Below the pieces are notes generated by a model that did no database searches, was not told the origin of the DNA, and was given only the letters and a program-made list of their open reading frames with translations. DNA of 64,000 nt from NCBI RefSeq assembly GCF_900106675.1, contig NZ_FNOB01000001.1:124001-188000 (forward strand). The letters run 5' to 3'. A program made the position numbers and the translations under genes. How positions within the stretch are numbered: position 1 is the first letter of the stretch; each line of letters starts with the position of its first letter. Positions 27,032 to 37,281 of this stretch are shown here, one piece after another. Source of the stretch: Allgaiera indica (GTDB taxonomy: Bacteria; Pseudomonadota; Alphaproteobacteria; Rhodobacterales; Rhodobacteraceae).

Positions 27032-27258
27032 GCGCCCGGCCGCTCAGACATTCACGATCGGTCCTTGGCGTCGGCATTGACGCCTCGGCGGTGGGGGCTG
27101 TGCCCGCTGCACGCCCCAGGCTACCTCTGCCAAAGCGAACACCACAGGACCAATCGTGCCTGTGCGTGGGGAAAGCACGCCACGGGGGCGTGAGCGCGCG
27201 GAACAGGTATCCGCGGCGGGACTCGGCCTACTTGATTTCAAGCCATGGCTTGCCCGGT

Positions 27259-27708
27259 TCAGCCGCGCCGCGCCGCAAGCCTGAACACCGCCGCGAGCGT
27301 CAGGCAGAGAGCCGCGGCAATCCCCGCGAGCACGACCATCAGCCCGGCGACCAGATTGCCTGCCAGGATCGGCGCAAGAACCGTTCCGAACACCGGGCCC
27401 AAGGGATTCGCTCCGCCCGCCGCGGCGGCGCCCGCATCTTCGCCTGCCCGCATCGCGACGCCCGCCAGCGGCAAGGCCCCAAGGCCAAAGGACAGCCCCA
27501 GCGCCAGAAAACCCCGGCTGGTCTGGGCCGCCGCCCCGGCACCCATCGCAACGTAGCGGTGTCCGGCAAGCGCCGCCGCCGCCAGCGCGATCAGCGCCGG
27601 CAGCACGGCGCCGGCCAGTCCCAGGCCAAGCGCCTGGGCCAGCGCAAGCGCGACCCTGCCCCACCAAAGGCCAAGGACCGCCGCAAACAGGATCGGCGCC
27701 GGCCCCAT
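27259..27708 (-). CDS. Small integral membrane protein of unknown function
   Basis: The frame encodes 149 residues, almost wholly hydrophobic, with about four membrane segments rich in Ala, Leu and Gly and a short basic end (RLAARRG). I recognise no family. It starts 3 nt after the stop of the UbiH-family gene, so it is co-transcribed and probably translated by reinitiation. The 227 bp between this gene's end and the DUF3576 gene hold no feature I can support. Confidence 0.6.
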   Translation of the reverse strand: MGPAPILFAAVLGLWWGRVALALAQALGLGLAGAVLPALIALAAAALAGHRYVAMGAGAAAQTSRGFLALGLSFGLGALPLAGVAMRAGEDAGAAAAGGANPLGPVFGTVLAPILAGNLVAGLMVVLAGIAAALCLTLAAVFRLAARRG

Positions 27709-27711
27709 CGC

Positions 27712-28950
27712 CTAGATCGCCCGCCCGCGCAGCAGCCGCGGCACGTCGCCCGACAGCCCCGCGGCCTCGCGGATGAAGCGCCGGCGCAGGCCTGGCAGGG
27801 CGTTCACCGCGCCCAGCCCCAGGTCTCTCGCACCGCGCAGCACCGGGTTGTCGTTGGAAAAGAGCCGCGTCACCGCATCCATGCCAAAGGCCAGAAGGGT
27901 CGCATCGAAGCGCCGCCAGGCCTGGTAGCGGGTCAGCACATCGAGCGCGCCGATATCCTCGCCCCGCCTCGCGGCCTCGACCAGCACCTCGGCCAGGGCG
28001 CCGACATCGCGCAGCCCAAGGTTCAGCCCCTGCCCGGCGACCGGATGCACGCCATGGGCGGCGTCCCCCACCAGCGCCAGCCGCGGCGCGACATAGGCAT
28101 TGGCAAGCGACAGCGACAGCGGATAGGTGAAACGCTTGCCCACCAGGTGGAAGGCGCCCAGATGGTCGCCCACCCGCAGATGCAGTGCCTGCAGATAGGC
28201 CGCATCATCCATCGCCTGGATCTGCGGCGCCAGCGATTCGTCCTCGGACCACACGATCGCCGTGCGGTTGCCGGACAGCGGCAGCAATGCCAGCGGCCCG
28301 CTCGGCAGGAAGAACTGCTGCGCGACGCCGTTGTGCGGCAGCTCATGCTCGATCGCGCAGACCAGCGCCAACTGGCCATAGCCATGCCCGATGCGCCGGA
28401 TCCCGGCCCGCGCCGCGGTGCCCGAGGCCCGCCCATCGCAGCCCGCCAGCACCCGGCCCCGCACCTGCCCGCCCGAAGCCAGCGTCACCGTCACCCCCGC
28501 GGCCTCGACCGCCTGCGCCACCACCGTGTCAGCCGAGATCCGCGTGATCCCCGGCACCTCGGCCATCGACGCGATCAGCGCCCGGCGCAGGAAACGATCC
28601 TCGAGCATATAGCCCATCGGCCCTTCCTCGATCTCGCCCGAGTCGAAATGCAAAAACAGCGGCGAAGGCCCCTGGCCCGCGCGCCCGTCCGAGGCCTTGA
28701 CCTGAAGGATCGGCTGCGCCCGGTCCGCGACCCGCTTCCACACCCCCAGCGCCGCCAGCATCCGCTGCGAGGCCAGCGCCAGCGCATAGGCGCGGCCGTC
28801 GAAATCCTCGGCCTCGCGGGCGGCTTCGGGCAGCGCGTCGATCACCGTCACCGACAGCCCCCCCTGCGCCAGCGCCAGCGCCAGCGCCGGCCCGTTCAGC
28901 CCGCCGCCGACGATCACCACATCGCTGTCCCGTGCCTCCGTGCCTGCCAT
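27712..28950 (-). CDS. UbiH/UbiF/Coq6-family FAD-dependent hydroxylase
   Basis: This flavin monooxygenase (412 residues) hydroxylates the ubiquinone ring. It has the N-terminal FAD fold VVIVGGGLNGPALALALA (residues about 10-27), a mid DG-type motif, and the ribityl-binding string LALVGDAAHGVHPVAGQGLNLGLRD, diagnostic of the UbiH/COQ6 group. The start at 28950 follows AGGAG. The carbon position hydroxylated cannot be read from the sequence. It shares an operon with the small membrane protein downstream and is divergent from the amidase gene. Confidence 0.92.
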   Translation of the reverse strand: MAGTEARDSDVVIVGGGLNGPALALALAQGGLSVTVIDALPEAAREAEDFDGRAYALALASQRMLAALGVWKRVADRAQPILQVKASDGRAGQGPSPLFLHFDSGEIEEGPMGYMLEDRFLRRALIASMAEVPGITRISADTVVAQAVEAAGVTVTLASGGQVRGRVLAGCDGRASGTAARAGIRRIGHGYGQLALVCAIEHELPHNGVAQQFFLPSGPLALLPLSGNRTAIVWSEDESLAPQIQAMDDAAYLQALHLRVGDHLGAFHLVGKRFTYPLSLSLANAYVAPRLALVGDAAHGVHPVAGQGLNLGLRDVGALAEVLVEAARRGEDIGALDVLTRYQAWRRFDATLLAFGMDAVTRLFSNDNPVLRGARDLGLGAVNALPGLRRRFIREAAGLSGDVPRLLRGRAI

Positions 28951-29106
28951 CGTCGCCCACTCCTGCATCCGTTGCGGCGGTTCCGAAATGCTCATCGGAT
29001 GAGCGATCGGCACCGGCCACCTTGGGGCCACTATGCGCGTCGCGACGGGATTGTCCATGCGCGCCCGCGCCGCTACCGTCGCGCCGGACAGATGGCGGAG
29101 ACCCAC

Positions 29107-30438
29107 ATGGAAAATTGGCGGAAACAAAGTGCATCGGATCTGGGCCGCGGGATCGGCGCGGGACGGATCGACCCGGTCGCGCTGGCCGAGGCATTCCTTG
29201 ATGCGATCGCGGCGCATCCCGACGGCCGCCGCATCTATGCCCGCACCACCGCCCCCCGCGCCCTGGCCGAGGCCGAGGCCGCCCGCGCCCGCGCCCGCGC
29301 CGGGTTGCGCCTGGGGCTGCTGGACGGGGTGCCGATCTCCTGGAAGGATCTGTTCGACACCGCCGGGGTGGAAACCGAGGCCGGATCGGCCCTGCTGCGC
29401 GGCCGCACGCCCGAAGCGGATGCCCAGGTGCTGGTCGCCGCCACGCTGGGCGGCGCGGTCTGCCTGGGCAAGACCCATATGTCGGAGCTGGCCTTTTCGG
29501 GGCTGGGCCTGAACCCGGTCACCGCGACGCCGCCCTGCGTCAACGACCCCGAGGCGGTGCCAGGGGGCTCTTCCTCCGGTGCGGCGGCTTCGGTGGCCTT
29601 CGATCTGGCGCCGGCGGCGATCGGCTCTGACACCGGGGGTTCGGTACGCATCCCTTCGGCCTGGAACGATCTTGTGGGGCTCAAGACCACGCTTGGACGC
29701 CTCAGCAACAAGGGCGTGGTGCCGCTGTGCGAACGTTTCGACACCGTGGGCCCGCTATGCCGCACGGTCGAGGACGCGGCCGAGGTTCTGGCGCTGCTGG
29801 AAGGCCGGCGCGCCTGCGATCTGCGCGGCGCGACGCTGGCGGGCGCGCGGCTGGCGGTGCTGGACACGGTGGCGCTGGACGATCTGCGCGCCGAACCGGC
29901 GAAGGGATTCGAACAGGCCTCTGCCCGCCTCGCCCAAGCCGGGGCAAGCCTGACCCATATCGCCGCGCCGGAGGTCACCGAAGCGATGGCGATGGCGCAG
30001 GTGCTCTTCTCGACCGAGGCCTATGCGATCTGGCACCAGCAGATCGAGGCCCGGCCCGGGTTGATGTTCGCGCCGATCCTCGAGCGTTTCCGGGGTGGTG
30101 CCGCGACCACCGCCACCGATTACATCGCCGCCTGGCGCCGGTTGGAGGAACTGCGCGCCGCCTGGAACGCCCGCATCGCGCCCTTCGACGCGGTGATCCT
30201 GCCGACCGCGCCGATCCTGCCGCCCAACGCCGCGCGCCTGATGGAAGACCCCGATTACTATGTTCCCGAAAACCTGATGACGCTGCGCAATACCCGGATC
30301 GGTAACCTGATGGGATCGGCCGGGCTGACGTTGCCCACGGGCGTGCCCTCGACCGGGATCATGTTCCTGGGGCTGCCTTTCGCGGAAGAGCGCCTGCTGC
30401 GTCTGGGGGCGGCGGCCGAGCGCGCCATCGGGCGTTGA
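29107..30438 (+). CDS. Amidase signature family hydrolase
   Basis: This amide hydrolase (443 residues) has the complete Ser-Ser-Lys triad: Lys in PISWKDLFD (residue about 81), the GGSSSGAAASVA loop and Ser in SDTGGSVRIPS. The start at 29107 follows GGAG at the right spacing; the reading frame stays open about 2 kb upstream but that part is non-coding. It could act on aliphatic amides, allophanate or another small amide; GatA is less likely because no gatB or gatC is adjacent. A terminator follows. Confidence 0.9.
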   Translation: MENWRKQSASDLGRGIGAGRIDPVALAEAFLDAIAAHPDGRRIYARTTAPRALAEAEAARARARAGLRLGLLDGVPISWKDLFDTAGVETEAGSALLRGRTPEADAQVLVAATLGGAVCLGKTHMSELAFSGLGLNPVTATPPCVNDPEAVPGGSSSGAAASVAFDLAPAAIGSDTGGSVRIPSAWNDLVGLKTTLGRLSNKGVVPLCERFDTVGPLCRTVEDAAEVLALLEGRRACDLRGATLAGARLAVLDTVALDDLRAEPAKGFEQASARLAQAGASLTHIAAPEVTEAMAMAQVLFSTEAYAIWHQQIEARPGLMFAPILERFRGGAATTATDYIAAWRRLEELRAAWNARIAPFDAVILPTAPILPPNAARLMEDPDYYVPENLMTLRNTRIGNLMGSAGLTLPTGVPSTGIMFLGLPFAEERLLRLGAAAERAIGR

Positions 30439-30506
30439 CCTCCGGCGGCGGGGGTCGAATCACCTGCGTGCGGCGTCGGGGCGAAAAAGTCACAATCAAG
30501 CCATTT

Positions 30507-30531
30507 AAACGCCCGCAAACGGGGCGTTTTT
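30507..30531 (+). terminator. Rho-independent terminator after the amidase gene
   Basis: AAACGCCC (30507-30514) pairs with GGGCGTTT (30522-30529), followed by T residues. It separates the amidase gene from dapC. Confidence 0.88.
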
Positions 30532-30605
30532 CTGGACCCTCGGACAAAGCGACGATAGATTGAGCGCTGAAACGGGACGGCATGATCCCGGTCACGAGGC
30601 AGCAT

Positions 30606-31799
30606 ATGGCATTTCCGGAGCGGTTTTCGAACCTGCCTGATTACGCATTTCCGCGCCTGCGCGCGCTAATCGACTCGCACCAGCCGGGCGGGCCGCCGAT
30701 TGCCATGACCATCGGCGAGCCGCGCCATGCGCAGCCCGATTTCGTGGCCGAGGTGCTGGCCGCCCATGTCGGGGAATTCGGCAAGTATCCGCCCAACGAC
30801 GGCACGCCCGAACTGCTGGAGGCGATCGCAGCCTGGGTCGCCCGCCGCTATGGCGCCGCGCTGGACCCCGCGCGCCAGATCATGGCACTGAACGGCACCC
30901 GCGAGGGGCTGTTCAACGCGGCCGTCGCGCTTTGCCCCGAGACCAAGCGCGGCGCCAGGCCGATGATCCTGACGCCGAACCCCTTCTATCAGGTCTATGC
31001 CGTGGCCGCCCTGGCCGTCGCGGCCGAGCCGGTCTATGTGCCCGCCACAGCCGCGTCGGGTTTTCTGCCCGATTACACCGCCCTTCCCCCCGAGGTGCTG
31101 GACCGCACCGCGATCGCCTATCTATGTTCGCCCTCGAACCCGCAGGGCGCGGTGGCCAGTGCCGAATACCTGGCCGATCTGATGGCGCTGGCGGAAAAGC
31201 ACGATTTCCGCATCTTCGCCGACGAATGCTATTCCGAGATCTGGCGCACCGCGCCGCCCCCCGGCGCGCTGCAGGTGGCACAGGCGCAGGGCGCCGACCC
31301 CGAGCGCGTCTTCGTCTTCCATTCGCTGTCCAAGCGCTCGAACCTGCCGGGGCTGCGCTCGGGCTTCGTGGCGGGCGGGCCCGAGGGGCTGGCGCGGATC
31401 AAGCAGTTGCGCAATTATGCCGGCGCGCCGCTGCCGCTGCCGCTGCAACGGGTGGCGGAACACGCCTGGGCAGACGAAGCCCATGTCGAGGCAAGCCGCG
31501 CGTTGTATCAGGAAAAGTTCCGCCTGGCCGACAAGATCTTCTCTGGTCTTCAGGGGTATCAGCGCCCCGAGGGCGGCTTCTTCCTGTGGCTGCCGGTGCC
31601 CGACGCCATCGGCGACGGCGAGACCGCGGCGCTGAAGCTTTGGCAAGAGACCGGCGTCCGGGTGCTGCCTGGTGCCTATCTGGCGCGGGACGTGAACGCA
31701 GAGAACCCCGGAAAGGGGTATATCCGGGTCGCCCTGGTGGCCCCAAAAGACGAGATGCAGCGCGGGCTGATCCAGCTGCGCGACTGCCTCTACGGGTAA
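30606..31799 (+). CDS. dapC: N-succinyldiaminopimelate aminotransferase (class I/II PLP enzyme)
   Basis: The 397-residue fold-type I aminotransferase binds PLP at the Lys in [17 protein letters not shown] (residue about 243) and the C-terminal Arg in YIRVALVAP. The pattern [28 protein letters not shown] and LCSPSNPQG strongly matches DapC, which transaminates N-succinyl-L-2-amino-6-oxopimelate in lysine/peptidoglycan precursor synthesis. The start at 30606 follows GAGG; an ATG at 30582 is less likely. ftsK follows after 16 bp in the same direction. Confidence 0.85.
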   Translation: MAFPERFSNLPDYAFPRLRALIDSHQPGGPPIAMTIGEPRHAQPDFVAEVLAAHVGEFGKYPPNDGTPELLEAIAAWVARRYGAALDPARQIMALNGTREGLFNAAVALCPETKRGARPMILTPNPFYQVYAVAALAVAAEPVYVPATAASGFLPDYTALPPEVLDRTAIAYLCSPSNPQGAVASAEYLADLMALAEKHDFRIFADECYSEIWRTAPPPGALQVAQAQGADPERVFVFHSLSKRSNLPGLRSGFVAGGPEGLARIKQLRNYAGAPLPLPLQRVAEHAWADEAHVEASRALYQEKFRLADKIFSGLQGYQRPEGGFFLWLPVPDAIGDGETAALKLWQETGVRVLPGAYLARDVNAENPGKGYIRVALVAPKDEMQRGLIQLRDCLYG

Positions 31800-31815
31800 G
31801 GTGAGGACGACAGGC

Positions 31816-34800
31816 ATGGCTTCCTATCAGATCAGACAGCGCGATCCGCTTCTCGACCAGAAGATGCAGGCATTGCTTGAACGACGCGGGCGCGAACTGA
31901 TCGGCGTGGCGCTCTTGCTGGCGACGTTGATGATCGCGCTGATGCTGGGCTCCTACACCGCGGGCGATCCGGGCTGGATGGCGGCGACCGACGGGCCCGT
32001 GCACAACCTGCTGGGCAAGTTCGGGGCCACGATCGCCTCGCCACTGATCATCATCGCCGGGCGCGGAGCCTGGGGCCTTGTGGTGGTGCTGCTGATCTGG
32101 AGCCTGCGTTTCATCTTTCACCGTGGATCGGAACGCGCCCTGAATCGGGTCATCTTCGCCCCGATCGCGATCGCGGTTCTGTCTGTCTATGCCTCGACCC
32201 TGACGCCGGGGCCGGGCTGGCACCATTCCTTCGGCCTGGGCGGGCTGTTCGGCGATACGGTGCTGGGGGCGGTGCTGGGCGTCGTACCACTGCCCGCCGC
32301 TTTCGCGCTGAAGCTGATGTCGCTGATCATGGCGGTCGCGGTCATCGCCATGGGCCTGTTCGTGACCGGCTTCGACGGCGCCGAGGTCAAGACGCTGGGC
32401 AAGTTCCTGGCGCTGGGGGTCGTGCTGCTTTACGCTGGCCTGCTACGGCTGATGGGGCGTACCGCCTCGGGCGGGGCGGGGCTGGCGCGCAGCTATGCCG
32501 ACACCCGCCGCAGCCGCCGCGCGGAAGTGCGCGCGCGCGCCAAGCAACATGACGCCAATGACTATCTCCCCGATGCGGAACCGAACCTGCGCCCCGAGCC
32601 GATGACTGTCGGTTCTCCTTTGCGGCGGCTCGTGCAGTCGCGCGACCATGCGCCCGAACCGCATTTCGCGGCCGAACAGCACCCCGCCCCGCTTGTGCAA
32701 CCGACGAAAGCCACGTTCCTGTCGCGGATGCCGGGGCTGGTGAAACGCGCGTCGATGCCGGCGCCCGAGCCCGAACTGGTGGAACCCGGGCCCCAGGAGT
32801 GGGACGAAACAGCCCCCAGCGAAGATCGCATCCGTGCCCGTATCACCAGCGCGATCCATGCCCGCGCCCAGGCCCGGCCCGAGCCGGTACGCGACACGGC
32901 TAAGATCACCGTCCCCGAGGATGTGCCGCCACGCTTCCGCCTGCCGCGCTTCGGCGGCGGATCCCGTGCGCCGCGGCAGGAACCGCCGCTGACCGCCTCG
33001 ACCCGCGCCGAGCCGCCAGTTACCGCCAACAGCCCGGCGCCGGCGCCCGCCGCCTCGGCCATCAGCCGCGCGGTCGGCGCGGCGCTGGCGCGCGCACCGC
33101 GCAATGCCCCCGCCCCGATGGCGGTCGATGTCGAGGATCTGGAGGGCGACTACGTCCCCGATCACCTGGCCGACTACGACGCGGTGATGGAGCCCGACTA
33201 TGCACCGGCGGACCCGCAGATGGACCACGCCGCCGGCACCGCGGATTATCCCGACGCCGATATCGCCGCGGCCCCCTCCCCCACCCCGCGCGTGGCCGCG
33301 CCCGAGCCTCGGCGCGTGGTGCAGCATCCGCCGCACAAGCCCGCCCAACCCTCGCGTCGGGCCCAGGAAGAGGCCCAGCCCGCGCTGCGCTTCGCCGAGC
33401 CGCAGGCGCCCGCCTACGAGCACCCGCCCCTGGGCCTGCTGACCAACCCGGCCGAGGTCGAGCGTCATCACCTGTCGGACGAGGCGCTGGAGGAAAACGC
33501 CCGGATGCTGGAGACCGTGCTCGACGATTACGGCGTGAAGGGAGAGATCGTCAGCGTCCGCCCCGGCCCGGTGGTCACGATGTATGAGCTGGAGCCCGCC
33601 CCGGGCCTGAAGGCCAGCCGCGTGATCGGCCTGGCCGACGACATCGCGCGTTCGATGTCGGCGCTGTCGGCGCGGGTTTCCACCGTGCCGGGCCGCTCTG
33701 TCATCGGCATCGAACTGCCCAACGCCAACCGCGAGAAGGTGGTCTTGCGAGAGATCCTCTCGGCGCGCGATTTCGGCGACAGCCATCTGAAGCTGCCACT
33801 GGCACTGGGCAAGGATATCGGCGGCGGCTCGGTCGTGGCCAACCTTGCAAAGATGCCCCACCTGCTGATCGCCGGGACCACCGGCTCGGGCAAGTCGGTG
33901 GCGATCAACACGATGATCCTGTCGCTGCTTTACAAGCTGAGCCCCGAGGAATGCCGGCTGATCATGATCGACCCGAAGATGCTGGAACTGTCGGTCTACG
34001 ACGGCATCCCGCATCTGCTGTCGCCCGTGGTGACCGACCCCAAGAAGGCGGTCGTCGCCCTGAAGTGGGTCGTCGGCGAGATGGAAGAGCGCTATCGCAA
34101 GATGTCCAAGATGGGCGTGCGCAACATCGAGGGCTTCAACGGCCGGGTGAAGGAAGCCCAGTCCAAGGGCGAGCTTTTCAAGCGCACGATCCAGACCGGC
34201 TTCGACGAGGACACCGGCGAGCCGGTGTTCGAGACCGAGGAATTCGAGCCGAAGTCGCTGCCCTACATCGTGGTCATCGTCGATGAGATGGCCGACCTGA
34301 TGATGGTCGCCGGCAAGGAGATCGAGGCCTGCATCCAGCGCCTGGCGCAGATGGCGCGGGCCTCGGGCATTCACCTGATCATGGCGACGCAGCGGCCTTC
34401 GGTCGATGTCATCACCGGCACGATCAAGGCGAACTTCCCCACCCGGATCTCGTTCCAGGTGACCTCGAAGATCGACAGCCGCACGATCCTGGGCGAACAG
34501 GGTGCCGAGCAACTGCTGGGCATGGGCGACATGCTGTACATGGCCGGTGGCAGCCGCATCATCCGCGTCCACGGGCCCTTCGTGTCGGACGAGGAGGTCG
34601 AGGAAGTGGTAAACCACCTCAAGAGCTTCGGCCCGCCGGAATACATGTCGGGCGTGGTCGAGGGACCGGATGACGAGAAGGCCGACGATATCGATCTGGT
34701 GCTGGGCCTGGGCGGCAATACCGACGGCGAGGACGCGCTTTACGATCAGGCGGTGGCGGTGGTGCTGAAGGACCGCAAGGTTTCGACCTCCTACATCCAG

Positions 34801-34920
34801 CGCAAGCTGGCGATCGGCTACAACAAGGCCGCGCGCCTGGTCGAGCAGATGGAGGAAGAGGGCCTGGTCAGCGCCGCGAACCATGTCGGCAAGCGCGAGA
34901 TCCTGGTGCCAGAGCAATAG
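31816..34920 (+). CDS. ftsK: DNA translocase FtsK
   Basis: This septal motor (1034 residues) clears chromosome termini during division. Four to five membrane helices occupy residues about 25-200. A long Pro/Ala/Glu-rich linker runs to about 540. The RecA-like motor has Walker [13 protein letters not shown] (about residue 690) and Walker [15 protein letters not shown]-terminal winged-helix gamma domain ([25 protein letters not shown]) reads KOPS sites. The start at 31816 is preferred over 31801. A strong terminator follows. Confidence 0.97.
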   Translation: MASYQIRQRDPLLDQKMQALLERRGRELIGVALLLATLMIALMLGSYTAGDPGWMAATDGPVHNLLGKFGATIASPLIIIAGRGAWGLVVVLLIWSLRFIFHRGSERALNRVIFAPIAIAVLSVYASTLTPGPGWHHSFGLGGLFGDTVLGAVLGVVPLPAAFALKLMSLIMAVAVIAMGLFVTGFDGAEVKTLGKFLALGVVLLYAGLLRLMGRTASGGAGLARSYADTRRSRRAEVRARAKQHDANDYLPDAEPNLRPEPMTVGSPLRRLVQSRDHAPEPHFAAEQHPAPLVQPTKATFLSRMPGLVKRASMPAPEPELVEPGPQEWDETAPSEDRIRARITSAIHARAQARPEPVRDTAKITVPEDVPPRFRLPRFGGGSRAPRQEPPLTASTRAEPPVTANSPAPAPAASAISRAVGAALARAPRNAPAPMAVDVEDLEGDYVPDHLADYDAVMEPDYAPADPQMDHAAGTADYPDADIAAAPSPTPRVAAPEPRRVVQHPPHKPAQPSRRAQEEAQPALRFAEPQAPAYEHPPLGLLTNPAEVERHHLSDEALEENARMLETVLDDYGVKGEIVSVRPGPVVTMYELEPAPGLKASRVIGLADDIARSMSALSARVSTVPGRSVIGIELPNANREKVVLREILSARDFGDSHLKLPLALGKDIGGGSVVANLAKMPHLLIAGTTGSGKSVAINTMILSLLYKLSPEECRLIMIDPKMLELSVYDGIPHLLSPVVTDPKKAVVALKWVVGEMEERYRKMSKMGVRNIEGFNGRVKEAQSKGELFKRTIQTGFDEDTGEPVFETEEFEPKSLPYIVVIVDEMADLMMVAGKEIEACIQRLAQMARASGIHLIMATQRPSVDVITGTIKANFPTRISFQVTSKIDSRTILGEQGAEQLLGMGDMLYMAGGSRIIRVHGPFVSDEEVEEVVNHLKSFGPPEYMSGVVEGPDDEKADDIDLVLGLGGNTDGEDALYDQAVAVVLKDRKVSTSYIQRKLAIGYNKAARLVEQMEEEGLVSAANHVGKREILVPEQ

Positions 34921-34945
34921 GGCGACCCCCAGCATGGCGTTCGTG

Positions 34946-34974
34946 CCAGGGCCCTCGGGCCCTGGTTTTCGTTT
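34946..34974 (+). terminator. Rho-independent terminator of ftsK
   Basis: CCAGGGCCC (34946-34954) pairs perfectly with GGGCCCTGG (34957-34965), followed by TTTTCGTTT. It lies 25 nt after the ftsK stop. Confidence 0.92.
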
Positions 34975-34983
34975 GCGGCGCCG

Positions 34984-35034
34984 GCGGCGGGGGCTCTGCC
35001 CCCTGCACCCCCGGAGTATTTGGACCAAGATGAA
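34984..35034 (-). repeat. Dispersed 3'-end repeat, copy C
   Basis: On the minus strand this copy begins TTCATCTTGGTCCAAATACT and ends with the GGGGGC-AGA-GCCCCC hairpin. It starts 61 nt after the selD stop, in selD's orientation, and lies between convergent ftsK and selD just beyond ftsK's terminator. The ftsK side already has its own terminator, so this copy most likely serves selD. Confidence 0.85.
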
Positions 35035-35094
35035 GATCAAGGCGCTTTCCGCCCTCGGCTTCGCGGAAACACGTCCCGGACGGGCCTTAGGCGC

Positions 35095-37281
35095 TCAGGT
35101 CACGTCGATCCAGGGGAAGCCTTCGGTGACCTCGCCGATCACCGCAGCGTGCGCGCCAGCGTCCCTCAGAGCGGCGCACAGGGCCTGGGCGCGCGGCCCG
35201 GGCACCGCCGCAAGCAACCCGCCCGCGGTTTGCGGATCGAAGAGCAGATCCGGTTCGGGGCCGTCGGGCACCGCCATCCGCGTGGCGGCCCGCCGGTTGG
35301 CGGGATAGAGCGTCGAGCGATGGCCCCGACCGGCCAGATCCGCAGCGCCCTCAATGAAGGGGATCTGCGCAAGGTCCAGCTTGGCGGCACAGGCCGAGGC
35401 GTCGAGGATCTCGAAAAGATGCCCGGCCAGGCCGAAGCCGGTCACATCGGTCATCGCATGGGCCTCGGGGGCCAGGATTGCGGCGTCTGCTGACAAGGGC
35501 CGCGACTGGCTGGCAAAGCAGGCGGCGACGGCACGGCCGGGGGCGGCGCGGGCCATCTCGGCGGCCAGAATGGTGCCGGTGCCCAGGGGTTTCGTCAGGA
35601 TCAGGAGGTCACCGGGGCGCGCACCGCCCTTGGCCGTGGCGCGGGGCGCGAGGCCGGTGAGGGTGAAGCCGAGCGTCAGTTCCGACCCGACCGAGGTATG
35701 GCCCCCCACCAGATCCGCCCCCGCTGCGCGAAAGACAGACTCGGCGGCCGCCATGATCTCGGCCAGGGTGCGGGCCTGCAGGTCGGGCGACAGCCGAGGC
35801 AGGGTGATCTGCGCCAGCGCCGCCTGTGGCGCCGCGCCCATCGCCCAGATGTCGCCAAGCGCATGAATCGCGGTGATCTGCGCCATCAGCCAGGGATCTT
35901 CGGTGAAGGCGCGCAGATGGTCGGTGGTGATCACTTGCACGCCGTCGCCATGGGTCAGCACCGCGGCATCGTCACCCGGCCCCGACAGGGTATCGGCGCG
36001 CTGCGGCCCCGGCAGCCCCGCAAGCGCCGCGAACAGCGCCCCGGGCCCCACCTTGGCGCCGCAACCGCCGCAAAGCGGCTTGCCGTCGGCCAGTTCCTCG
36101 GCCACGCCGGCGGCGACCTCTCGCGGCAGCGGTGGCCGAGGCATCGCCGGCAAGTCATGGAATTTGCGCATGAACTTGCGGTCGATCCGATCCTTCCAAC
36201 GCCAAAGCCAGCGCCCGCCCAGCCGCAGCCCCGCCTTGTCGGCCACCGCGCCCCTGAACCCGGTCGAAACAAGTTTCAGGTAGTCGCGCTGCGGCCGATA
36301 GGGCCGCAGGTCGCCCGCCCCCAGCGCGGCGCGCAGGTTGTGATACAGCACGGGCGCTTCGCGCACCGCGAAGACCCCGGCCTTTGGCCGCGGCGCATGG
36401 CTGAGATGCGCGCAATCGCCGACCGCGAAGATCGCGGGATCGGTCAGCGACTGAAGCGTCGGGCCGACGCTGACATAGCCCTCGTGCAGCTCCAGCCCCG
36501 TGTCGGCCAGCCAGCCCTGCGGCCGCGCCCCCGCCGCGCCCAACTGGAAGGCGGCGGGGATCAGGCGACCATCGGCCAGACGCAGGCCTTCGGCGGTGGC
36601 AGTCTTGGCCACCGCATCGGTGATCAGGGTCACGCGGGCCTCTGCCAGATGACGTAGCAACGCGGAACGCGCGCCCTTGCCGATGTTGGGCAGCGCCTCG
36701 GGCGCGCGTTCGACGATCGTGACCTGCGGGTCGGTGATGCCCACCTGCCGCAGCCGATGCGCGGCGGCCAGCGCCAGTTCCACCCCGGCAATGCCGCTGC
36801 CCAGCACCACGACCTGCGCCGCCACCTCGCCGCGCGCGGCGAGGGCGGTGAACGCCCCCCAGCGCGCGGCGAAATCGTCCATCGGCTTGGCCGGCGCGCC
36901 ATGCGCGGCAAAGCCCTCAAGCTCGGGCATTTCAGTGGTGATGCCGATGTCGATGGAGGCCACGTCATAGGCCACCGGCGGGCGGCCGGGAACATGGACG
37001 GTGCGCGCCGCGCGGTCGATGCCTTCGGCCCGGCCCAGGATCAGCCGGGCGCCGGCGTGACGGGCAAGGCGCACCAGGTCGATTTCCAGCGCGGCACGGT
37101 CGTAATGGCCGGCGATATGGCCCGGCAACATGCCCGAATAGGGCGCCGTGGGATGCGGGTTGATCAGCGTCAGCCGGGCGCCGGGCAGCGGCCGCATCCC
37201 CCAGCGGCGCAGCACCAGCGCATGGGCATGGCCGCCGCCGATCAGCACCACGTCCCGGGTGGCGGGGATCAGCGGCTGCAT
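35095..37281 (-). CDS. selD: FAD-dependent oxidoreductase fused to selenide, water dikinase (SelD)
   Basis: The 728-residue protein joins an NDH-2-like pyridine nucleotide-disulfide oxidoreductase (residues about 1-390; FAD loop VVLIGGGHAHALV, second dinucleotide loop VVVLGSGIAGVELALA, then FAVGDCAHL) to SelD (about 395-728). SelD makes selenophosphate for 2-selenouridine and selenocysteine. Its catalytic Cys and Lys are in LCGGCGAKVG (about residues 400-409), with Asp-rich metal sites in GPGDDAAVL and HALGDIWAMG. The start overlaps mnmH by 13 bp. This fusion is known in Rhodobacterales; the oxidoreductase may supply reduced selenium but that is unproven. Confidence 0.94.
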   Translation of the reverse strand: MQPLIPATRDVVLIGGGHAHALVLRRWGMRPLPGARLTLINPHPTAPYSGMLPGHIAGHYDRAALEIDLVRLARHAGARLILGRAEGIDRAARTVHVPGRPPVAYDVASIDIGITTEMPELEGFAAHGAPAKPMDDFAARWGAFTALAARGEVAAQVVVLGSGIAGVELALAAAHRLRQVGITDPQVTIVERAPEALPNIGKGARSALLRHLAEARVTLITDAVAKTATAEGLRLADGRLIPAAFQLGAAGARPQGWLADTGLELHEGYVSVGPTLQSLTDPAIFAVGDCAHLSHAPRPKAGVFAVREAPVLYHNLRAALGAGDLRPYRPQRDYLKLVSTGFRGAVADKAGLRLGGRWLWRWKDRIDRKFMRKFHDLPAMPRPPLPREVAAGVAEELADGKPLCGGCGAKVGPGALFAALAGLPGPQRADTLSGPGDDAAVLTHGDGVQVITTDHLRAFTEDPWLMAQITAIHALGDIWAMGAAPQAALAQITLPRLSPDLQARTLAEIMAAAESVFRAAGADLVGGHTSVGSELTLGFTLTGLAPRATAKGGARPGDLLILTKPLGTGTILAAEMARAAPGRAVAACFASQSRPLSADAAILAPEAHAMTDVTGFGLAGHLFEILDASACAAKLDLAQIPFIEGAADLAGRGHRSTLYPANRRAATRMAVPDGPEPDLLFDPQTAGGLLAAVPGPRAQALCAALRDAGAHAAVIGEVTEGFPWIDVT

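Noticed and set aside
27091-29106. 2-kb upstream extension of the amidase reading frame
   Set aside because: It runs antisense over the UbiH-family gene and the small membrane protein gene and is Arg/Gln/His-rich; the real start has GGAG at 29107.
32443-35040. Open frame of 865 codons antisense to ftsK
   Set aside because: It mirrors ftsK codons and contains only Arg/His/Gln/Asp-rich strings without motifs.
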